49,003 nt of DNA from Nemertoderma westbladi. Taxonomy: Eukaryota > Xenacoelomorpha > Nemertodermatida > Nemertodermatidae. The position numbers and the translations under genes were made by a program. Below, piece after piece: positions 1 through 9,300 of the stretch. The stretch's first letter is position 1; each line of letters opens with the position of its first letter. A model generated the notes under the pieces. That model was not told the DNA's origin, searched no databases, and saw nothing but the letters and a program-made list of their open reading frames with translations. The DNA lies in assembly GCA_032718475.1 (NCBI GenBank), contig JAUCBJ010002603.1, positions 1 to 49,003 on the forward strand, read 5' to 3'.

Positions 1-32
1 GCAGTCAGTCAGTTTAGTCGTACAGATTTTTG

Positions 33-1461
33 AAAACCTTGTTAGAACCCATAGAACAATCGAGAATTTTCTCGATTGATTGCAGCACAAATTTGCTATA
101 TAAAGGTGCGATTTGTTCATTAGTTATTACAACCTACTTCACAGATTATCTTATCAATATTCTGTCGTGCTTAGTTTATTCTCAGATTACATTGTATTAT
201 AATTGTATCTTCTGTAATAAAGTCAGAATATTCTCTCAGCTTTTCTATCTGTTTTACCATGGATTCACTACGGTGAACAAACTCAGGGACAGGATGGCCG
301 GCTAGAGATCGGGCCGCAGCAATGAACGGGAACATCACGGGAATGTAGACGAGAGACAACCCGCAATACCATCTAGAGTTATTCGCCCATCGCCTGAAAG
401 GTTAGACAGCGTTCGATCCTTGCTACCTAAGTATAAGACCAAAAGATCAAAAGGTAGACGTAGTGACACGCTGTAAGCCCAAAATTACATCATAGGGACT
501 GTACTGTCTTGATTCAGGAAAACCCACAGTAGACCTTCACATTCCTACGGGAGGGAGAGAGCGCAGGCCGATACTAGTACGCAGATAAGACGTAGGCACA
601 CCGGTACAAGGCATACACATTGGTTAGGGTGCAGCAAACTGTACGCTTAACTCTTGCTAAGTACAGGTGCGTCTGTGACTATTTGCCGTGCAACGGTGTC
701 CATTACATCAGAACTTGTAGGCTAGGGGGGTTGCTGTGTTTTCACCTGAATTAGGATTGTACCGTTCAGGCGGTAGGGCAGTTTACGTACTAGGCGCAAA
801 TAAATTGAGGCTATCAGGGATATACTAACATCTACCGTGTCCCCGCCAACGCCCTAATAGGAAGTTACCCGGACTACCTGGGTGACTAAAATTCTAGATA
901 GGAGCCAGGATAGCTATTAGTACCCGTACGCCTACAGTAGTAAACTAACACATCTCTTCTTAGTATCAGGGACCTGGTACCTAAAATTGCCGAATTCTGG
1001 GCGTAGTATTAACCTTATGCCTGAATTTGAGGAAGGAGGAAAACTGTTTTTGACCGTTCAGAATTAACACACGCGCGTTAGAATTATTTACACCTCGAAA
1101 TATATAAAATTAACTTTGTCCGTACTGTGCTTTGCCCGCTAGTTAGACATCTCCAAATATCTGCCTGCACCTAGCTAGCGTCTCTTCGCCCAACCATATA
1201 AATCACACCGCGGCAAAGTATACGAGCCCCTTAGTCCGTCAGTGAGTCAGCCTGATTTTAGGATTCGCTGCGCGGGATTTTTGTTTTATCGAAGTTTGTC
1301 TGCTCGTAGACTGTTTTCTGCCTCACCGGTTATAAGAGATCGATACTGCAATATATTCGCTTGCTTAGAGTTTACTGTTTTGGTGAGAAGGTCGGATTTA
1401 TGATTTGATTTACAAACTTTACAGTAGGATATTGCAGGTATTGTTACCGTCTCTTCCAATA
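33..1461 (+). repeat. 5' long terminal repeat of a BEL/Pao retrotransposon
   Basis: This segment recurs as a direct repeat at 14375-15916, enclosing the gag-pol gene, which makes the pair LTRs. By eye the copies are almost identical except for a 113-bp block (15374-15486) missing here after position 1032. The shared sequence starts with AAAACCTTGTTAGAACCC and ends CTCTTCCAATA; a conventional TG...CA pair would be 40-1458, but homology runs a few bases past both. I found no clear target-site duplication and no TGG-type primer binding site just after it. Apparent small ORFs inside it are chance frames. Confidence 0.88.
57..105 (+). promoter_or_regulatory. LTR hairpin and TATA box
   Basis: Positions 57-66 and 69-78 form a perfect 10-bp inverted repeat (CAATCGAGAA / TTCTCGATTG) around two bases. 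A TATA-box-like TATATAAAG lies at 97-105. Both recur in the 3' LTR near 14399-14447. This is the likely promoter of the element; the role of the hairpin is unknown. Confidence 0.5.
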
Positions 1462-2270
1462 GTAGGAATGTGTTTTACTGAACTACGGTTCGGTAGGACT
1501 AAAGTTATTTGAAAATTTTGTATTTTGAGGTAAAAATTCGTATTTGATTAGCTAAGTGCTAATTTTTTGAAATAAAATTTGATTTGAACCGCGTGTAAAA
1601 TATTTTTGGAATTGAATACCGGTGTTTAAAAGGGTTTAAATACCATATTGTACCGGTACAAAATTTTCGTAAAGTAAAACCTAACTCTTTTGTTTTTCAG
1701 GATTCAGAACTCATTTCTAGACTGTAACGGGAGCAAGACCGTGTTTAGCAAGTTTGGGAGATAGATAACCCAACAACTTTGGTTGGGAAAATCGCGTTTC
1801 GTCCGCAACGTTAAAAACGGAAAGGTTCACGTTCGGTTTGTATCTGGGAATCTGTTTTTCTGGAGAATTATTGGAGTGGGTGAGTTCGAAAAGTTGCATA
1901 AATAAGTTAGGCATTACCGTATTAGTTAAAATTATTGTGGGTTCCACTGTCTCAAGTATTTATGCATTCCGTACGATTTCTTTGTTCATTGCTGAATTAG
2001 TCCGTATTATTGTATTTAATTTACCTTTTGATAACGCATATCGTTATCCGATTTATTTGTTATAAAATTGGCCGCTAGGCTAACTTTATTATATACTTAT
2101 TCCGTGACATTTATTTGCTGTAAAATTGGCCGTTTAGGCTAATTTTATCCATCTGCTATAAAATCGGCCGGTAGGCTAATTTTATAAGACTGTAATTAGT
2201 ACCGTTTAGATATAAATACGGTAAAACTCGATACTTTGACACTCACTTTACTTGACTTACAACTACCGAA
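1462..2270 (+). other. Untranslated leader of the BEL/Pao element
   Basis: No convincing ORF lies between the 5' LTR and ORF1. A polypyrimidine tract ending in CAG at 1681-1700 looks like a 3' splice site. A donor-like TTG|GTGAGA lies inside the LTR near 1382, so a leader intron removing the LTR/leader junction is possible. This is inference; RNA reads spanning 1382 to 1701 would decide it. Confidence 0.4.
2061..2186 (+). repeat. Three hairpin-forming repeats before ORF1
   Basis: Three similar units lie at 2061-2091, 2119-2148 and 2157-2186. Each reads roughly TAAAATYGGCCG-TAGG-CTAATTTTA, so its ends can pair as a stem. They sit 85 bp upstream of the ORF1 start. The position would suit an RNA packaging or translation-control element, but that role is inferred. 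Confidence 0.6.
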
Positions 2271-2714
2271 ATGAGTGACAAACAAGACTATACAAAGAAT
2301 ACACCTACCGACTATGACTCGTGTGACGCGGATAAGTCAGCAGCGGAAGGACAACAGGGGAAGACTCGCGAGCCTACCGAACCTACACCGTGTGCGTCAC
2401 CAGTACATCCAACGGGAGTACCGGATGCCGTAGTACGAGGCGACGGCAGGACCGAGGACTTTCTAACTGTTCCGCAACCTAGATACAGGGAAACGGACAT
2501 GGTAAGTTCAGCAGGAAGCCAGGAAAGTGTGGTTAGAAGCGTCGGAGGTTACATGGCGCATATAACCAGGAGTATTGGAGAAGGTCATCGCATATTAGAC
2601 GAGTTGACCGCTCCGATGTCTCGATTCGAGTTCTACACCCTCCAGGTTAGAGTGCAAACTAGAGTACACAAGTCCGTAGATAACCTAGCTAATTGGTCTA
2701 CAAGATCTAGCTAG
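2271..2714 (+). CDS. ORF1, small leader protein of the BEL/Pao element (147 aa)
   Basis: The first sizeable ATG-started frame after the leader encodes 147 residues. The N-terminal half is polar and rich in Asp, Lys, Pro and Thr; the C-terminal half (about residues 80-147) could form helices. There is no signal peptide or membrane segment. A short stretch GKTREPTEPTP near residue 30 resembles RKTCEPTEQ, which occurs twice in the Gag region downstream, and both are encoded by the dispersed nucleotide motif of this element. It ends 13 bp before the next ATG frame, so it may be a separate Gag-associated protein. I do not recognise a family. Confidence 0.55.
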   Translation: MSDKQDYTKNTPTDYDSCDADKSAAEGQQGKTREPTEPTPCASPVHPTGVPDAVVRGDGRTEDFLTVPQPRYRETDMVSSAGSQESVVRSVGGYMAHITRSIGEGHRILDELTAPMSRFEFYTLQVRVQTRVHKSVDNLANWSTRSS

Positions 2715-2727
2715 ACAGAGACAGGAC

Positions 2728-3360
2728 ATGGACACTCAACTTAGAATCCTCGAGAAACTAATGATCGCTAGAGAGAAACTGATTCAGTTTAAGTCGACGA
2801 TTAGGCAGATACAACAGGAACAAGCAGACCAGTTGCTAGGTGAGTCAGTTTCGGACGAATTATTACAGCCCGAGGAAGAACAGGAACTGTACCGACTGGA
2901 TGGACAATTGAAACATCTGACGGACCACTTACGTATGTGCGGCGAGGATGTCGGAGATTGGGAAACCGTGCCGGAATATACGAGGGAAACTTCACCCGTA
3001 CGAATCGAATCGGCACCGGGAATACTGGACCAATCGTTAGTGAGTATTCGCAGCGAAATTGGCGAGATAAGTATAGTGACGTCAGAAATTTCCAGACAGC
3101 AACAACAAGTGGATAGACAACAACGGGAAGCGGAGGAACAAGCTCAACTGTTGACGGCACAAGCAGCGGTACAAGAAGAAAAACTACGCGTTGCGGATGT
3201 TGCAAGAATCTCTCATCTGCGAGAACAAGCCGAGTTGGAAGCGGCTGAGATGGAAAGGTTGGAGCTAGAAATAGCACAGCGAACAGCGGCAGCTGAGTTA
3301 GCGCAACAAGCGGCAGCAGCTGAGTTAGAACGACAAGCGGCAGCAGCTGAGTTAGAATGA
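2728..3360 (+). CDS. gag: N-terminal coiled-coil part of Gag, ended by an in-frame TGA
   Basis: ATG at 2728 opens a 210-codon frame that is the same frame as the large polyprotein after it, separated only by a TGA at 3358-3360. The protein is rich in Gln, Glu, Ala and Leu with heptad-like spacing, indicating a long coiled coil, as expected for Gag assembly. Its C-terminus is a nine-residue tandem repeat (QAAAAELER type, 27 bp per unit). The preceding unit has CGA (Arg) where the stop sits as TGA, so a C-to-T change at a CpG is the simplest origin. Programmed stop-codon readthrough is the alternative. Confidence 0.7.
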   Translation: MDTQLRILEKLMIAREKLIQFKSTIRQIQQEQADQLLGESVSDELLQPEEEQELYRLDGQLKHLTDHLRMCGEDVGDWETVPEYTRETSPVRIESAPGILDQSLVSIRSEIGEISIVTSEISRQQQQVDRQQREAEEQAQLLTAQAAVQEEKLRVADVARISHLREQAELEAAEMERLELEIAQRTAAAELAQQAAAAELERQAAAAELE

Positions 3361-3380
3361 CAAGCGGCAGCAGCTGAGTT
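3285..3380 (+). repeat. 27-bp tandem repeat in Gag coiled coil
   Basis: Three to four units of about 27 bp containing GCGGCAGCAGCTGAGTTAGA are arranged head to tail, each encoding nine residues with an Ala-rich core. The third unit carries the TGA that interrupts the polyprotein. Confidence 0.75.
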
Positions 3381-6300
3381 GGAAGAACACAAGCGAGTTT
3401 CGGAAGCAAGAGCTGAAATGAAAAAACGGCAAATAAAGGCTCAATCAGCGATAAGACAAGCGGAGCTCGAAGCGCAACAACGACAGACGGAACAACGCGA
3501 GAAGGAAGTTAAACTTCATTTCGAACTCGGGAAGAAGGCGAGAGAATTAGCCAACGCGAAGGAAGATCTGGATCTACAAGCCCGCGATCGATCGATGAGA
3601 TCTCGAGACGGACACGATCTAGACCAGTTAGAGGTAAGACACCGCCAAATTCAGGAACGGAAGAAGGAAGGAAGCGTAGGAGCACCCGGACGGGAACGAC
3701 AATTAGTAAAGGACTTGTGTCAACGATTCCCACAGGTAACTCATATGTTTGCACCGGTTACGACTAAGGAACCTGTTTCGATTGCTGGTAGTAGTAATAT
3801 TTCTCCTATCCATGGTGCGACGGAACACAGGTTTGTTATTCCGGACAAGTTTACACCGCCAAGAGCAACGTCGTCGCCTATTCCGAAAGTCAAGGTAAGT
3901 AACCCACCGATTACAGATCGTAGTAGTTTATTAGTCGAACCTGTACTACTGACGACGAAACAGGTGAGTCCACCGTCGACACCTAAACCCGTTACACACT
4001 ACGCTTACCCAATGACGTTTAGGCCAACAAGGCCAGTTGTTTCAAATGCTGTCATTCGCCCACCGATCAACCAGTTTACATCGCAATCTACGACTTCGAG
4101 GAAGACTTGTGAGCCTACCGAACAACGGACACTAGTGGATACGCGACTGATCAACCAGTTTACATCGCAATCTACGACTTCGAGGAAGACTTGTGAGCCT
4201 ACCGAACAACGGAGATCAGTGGACGATGTTCCGAAACGGAATGTTAGAATTCGAACGACGCAACGAACGCGAGCACGTCGACCACCATATCCAGATGATA
4301 GTAGTACTTCGAGCGAATCGGATTACCCGAAACGCGAAGTATTTAGAACAGGGGCGGCCGATGGATATAAACGCGAGCGTTCAGACAACTCCTTTGTAGA
4401 TAATCCTCCACAGAATACACCAACACAAAAGGCGTTACAACCAACAGACGCGATCAGTACCCAACAGTTCGCCGACATCATGCGACCAGTTGTCAACAAG
4501 TTGGCTCAGATCGAGGAGCGTCTGGAGGAAGTTCAAACCGATAGTTCGAGGAACACCGAATTCGAACACAATAGACACCCGAAGGAACCACAAAGACCGG
4601 TACCTTCAAACCCCACATCGTATCAGGGAAAAGCGCCAAGAAGGGAGAACATCAACCAGACTACCAACCAAGGACGCGAAACTCTGAACGTTGCAGAGGA
4701 GATAGCGAAATTCGCAGCCAGACAGGGATTGCCGGTACAACAACCACCGAAGTTCTCCGGTAGCTCAAAACACTGGCATACCTTCGTAGACTATATCGAA
4801 TCCCAGATCGCCGTGTGCGCCTTTACATCACGGGAGAAGTTCAATTACCTGCTCCAAACGTTGTCAGGAGAACCTAAACGTTTGGCAGAGACCTTCGTTG
4901 GTGTACCGGACGCTTTCGAACTAGCGTACGATCGTTTAACTTCGATATACGGAGGTACAGTGAGCATGGCCAGGTCAGTAATAGAGGAACTCTGTAAGGG
5001 AGGGGCTATCACTAAACCCGTCGACTTACTAAAACTAGCTGACGAGATCAAGAACGCTATCACTACCTTAAGATCAATTGGACAACTTGATTACGGGAAT
5101 ACCCCTACAGTCCTATTAAAGATCATAGGACGACTCCACCATCGACTTCGTCGGGAGTGGAGAAAGGTCGAATACCAGCGAGAGGAGCGAGGAGGATTCC
5201 TAAAATTAGAAGATGTGTACATTTTAATATCCAGGGAGGCGGTAGTAGAAACTCGATCTAACTACACCGACCAGCACATCGTGGCAGAAGGGATCACATT
5301 GCCATCCTCCAACCGACAAAAACCCCAGACAACATCCACTAAGACGGCCACTTACACCACACCGACGGAATTACGACAATTCTCGGACGGAGGTAGGGTA
5401 TCTGCGCCCATTGGGACAAAACAAACGAGACAGCAACTTGGTACCGACTTCAGTGGCTGCCAATACTGCGAGCATCTAGGTAAGCGGTATATCGGCCACA
5501 AGTTACGAGGTTGTCGACAATTTCGCGAGTTGAACTCGGAAGAACGACGGCTGCAAATACGGCCACTGGACTCTTGTTGGCAGTGTACGCGACACGGACA
5601 CGTGCGTAAGGATTGCCCAAATACTGACACTTGTCCATCCTGTGGACGCAACCACGACGGTCTGCTCCACACAGACAGCCACACGCCGACGAAACGCTTC
5701 GCCAGGGAACACCCGGAAGCAGCAGCGAGATGTGATGCGGCCTATAGAAAACGAGAATCAAAAACGACTCCAACCTTCGTGACCCATATTGAGGATTGCT
5801 TCTCAGAACAATCCGGATCGTCGGACGAAGAATCAGAAGACGACGACGAATATTCTAATGGAGACGAACAACCGTCGATCGCGCTTCTGACCACTGATCA
5901 ACTGAAGGGATTCAGTGTAATCCCGATTAAGGTTACTGGCACAAAGGGGAGCAAGAGGATCTATGCGATTCTAGATTCAGCCTCATCTCATAGCTACGTG
6001 GACGAAAAGATAGCTGACGTCGTGACGGATCTAAAACAAGGTAAGCACGTCAGTTATACAGTAAGTAGTATGCACGGACAGCGTGCAATACCAGTGACGC
6101 GAGTTAAGTTGGACTTAGACTCTCTTCTTCCAAAATCGCAACACAGCGAGAGGGAGAGGTCTTTGTTGCCCTTTAGAGATCTAACCTTTGCGGCCACGAA
6201 GGACTTTAGTAACCTACTAGGTCCAGTGCCGGAACAATCTCTAGAGGACCGTAAGTATTTCAGACACCTTGGTGTACCCGAATGTCCTGTCAATTATAGA

Positions 6301-9300
6301 TCGGTAGCAATGCTGATCGGGACGGACCAATTCAACCTACATCAGGTGTGGGAAACCAGACCATCGGCAGTTGTAGCGGGAAACGCATACGCCTGCAGAA
6401 CGCCGATAGGGTGGTATACTCGAGCGCCTGTGCGCACACTAGACGTAAGTGACGAGGAAGACGATGTACAGAGTACATGTAGTTTATTAACTACAAATTC
6501 AATTCATTCCTTTTCACACGACGTGAACCATACTACACTACAGTCGACAAAACATGACAGACGTGTAACTAGTATGATAAGTCACAAGGAGCAGCTAACC
6601 CACAAGGTGAGTTTAGAACTTGGGGGGAAGACGAGTCAGCTAGAGATTCCATCGACGACAGATGATAGGCTTGCGAGTCTACCTACCCCAATAACCTCAA
6701 CAGTGCCCGTCGATATCGATGATGACGCGTTGAGAAATCATCAGTTGGAACAAGCCACCTTGGACAAAGAATTAACGGAGAAGACTATCAGGTGGTTAGA
6801 ACAAGATACAGCTGAACCTGGTAGCTATGAACCTTGTATGTCGGAACAGGAGAAACAATCTCTGAAGATCATGGAAGATACTATCCACCAGACGAAAGAC
6901 GGACATTATGAGGTAGGGATGTTATGGCGTAGCCAAAGTCCTAAACTTATAAACAACTATCCACTGGCTTTAAGACGTCTACACTCAATCCGACAACGTC
7001 TATTAAAAGACGAGAAAGCCCATCTGCAGTATAACACTCAGATGGAGACGTATTTGACAAAGGGATACGCTATCCGAATGACTAACCCGGAGCGAGTGAC
7101 CGACCAAACGTATTACTTGCCACATCACTACGTGAGACACCCCGACAAACCAGACAAAGTACGTGTAGTCAATGACTGTGCGGCTCTGTTTGAGGGAATG
7201 TCCCTCAATAGTGAGTTGATGGATGGACCGAACATGAATAATTATCTTATGGGGGTGATTATGCGCTTCCGTCAGCGTCAAGTAGCTTTTACTTGTGACG
7301 TTGAAGCGATGTTTCACCAAGTAAAAGCGTTAGAGCGAGACAGAGACAGTTTGCGGTTCCTCTGGTACCCGGAAGGAGATTTAAGTCTACCACCGGCGAC
7401 TTACCAAATGCAAGTTCGCGTTTTCGGTGCCAGAGACAGCCCAAATTGTACGATGTACGCCCTAAAGCAGGCCGCTAGGGATCAGAAACATCTATATGAC
7501 CCAGAGATAATTAGAATTGTGGAGCGTGACTTTTACGTTGATGACGGATTACAGAGTTGCGACACAGTAGAACGTGCTACAACAGTAGCACATCAATTAC
7601 GGGACTGCTTGGCGGGCGGAGGTTTTAACCTCACCAAATTCGCCTCAAACAGTGCCGAATTAGTAGACTCATTCGGAACTACTGAGCGTGGAGGTGGTGA
7701 CATAGACCTAGAGTTCGAACCACTACCGACGACTAAGGTGTTGGGGCTCTTTTGGGACCCAAACACAGACAACTTTCGAGTGAAGGTGAGACTGGACAGT
7801 CAAGGGAACACACTGACAAAGAGATCATGCTTGTCAAAATTGAGCCGATTGTTCGATCCGTTAGGATTCATCAGTCCAGTGATACTGCAAGCCCGCATTT
7901 ATATGCGCAGTATATGGAAGGATGGACTAACATGGGACGAGCCGATCTCATCAGACCAAGTGGACTTATGGAAGACCTGGGAGGCGGAATTATCTTCGCT
8001 AGAGGATTATTCCATACCCAGGGTTTACTTTCCATTACAAAGTACATTTCCTGACAACTTGGAACTACACTGTTTTTCTGACGCCAGTGACAACGGTTTT
8101 GGTGTGGCAGCGTACTTGCGCAGACAAGTAGAATCAGACGAGTTCGATGTTTCGCTCATTACTTCTAAGGCTAAGACCATGCCTACTAAGTATATGACGA
8201 CACCACGAGCCGAGCTACAAGCCGCAACCCTGTCAACCACCATCGTGAACCTCATACAGACAGAACTACAGTCGAGTTTACAGATATTTTATTGGACTGA
8301 CGCGACGTTGGTTTTATTTTACATAAACAACGACACACTCGAATTCAAGACATTCGTAGCTAACCGTCGCGCGGAAATTCTAGACCGTTCAATAAAAGAG
8401 GATTGGCGACATTGTCCCGGACCACAAAACCCAGCTGATATTGCGTCGCGAGGAATGATGCCTGAGGAATTCTGTAAACCGGAGAACAAAGAATTTTGGC
8501 AACACGGACCCCAATTCTTGCAGAAATCGACACAAGATTGGCCTCCGTTATACGACAACAAGTCCAACACCATTCCCAAGGACGCCGAAATCAAGAAACC
8601 AAAAAAGGGAAAGACAAAGAAAAGGACGACGGCGGTAAAACTCAAGAAAAAACCGAAGGCGAAATGGAAAGATATAACTTCAAAGGTCAAGAGAGGAAGA
8701 CTTGCGAGCCTTTCTACACCAGACATATCGCCAGACGGTCAACCAGACATGTTACTAGACAGCCAACCAGACATTTTGCCAGACATATCACAAAATGTCC
8801 CACCAGACGCTAGTAACACACTGACAAACAGTAAAGCCGCAGTTTCCCTATTGGAGCGGCCTTGTATTGACAAACTACCAATTTTGACACACTTGAGCAA
8901 CCATAAGCACGGTGAAACCTCATGTATTACAGATGTGGGTAGTACCTACGCTAATGTAAATACAGGTGTTACTCTGCGCTCAAGAGACATACCGAACTTG
9001 CAACCTATGGTGAGACCTGGGATTAATGTCGGCAGAAAAATAAGTTTACCGAAACCTGCTGACCCCATAGAGTTCAAACCACCATTAACGATCGACTTAC
9101 AAAGTACTGACGATCAAGGTAAGAAGACAAAGAAGGACAAATTACTTGTAGACCCGGACGGATCAACAGTCAACAAGGGAATACTTACCGGCGGACCCGT
9201 GGGCCCTTCTAGTAATTCAAAACCTTCCAAAATCTCCATTGACTTACCTGATGACGTCACAAATACTTACGTCGACCGTATTGTAAACCTAACAGAATCT

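Noticed and set aside
30-359. Small ORFs on both strands in the LTR, repeated at 14381-14701
   Set aside because: They exist twice only because the LTR is repeated; they overlap the TATA box and hairpin and have no protein-like features.
7003-8813. Overlapping ORFs of 100-135 codons on both strands within pol
   Set aside because: Shadow frames of the polyprotein; the repetitive one near 8700 reflects the P-D repeat in another frame.
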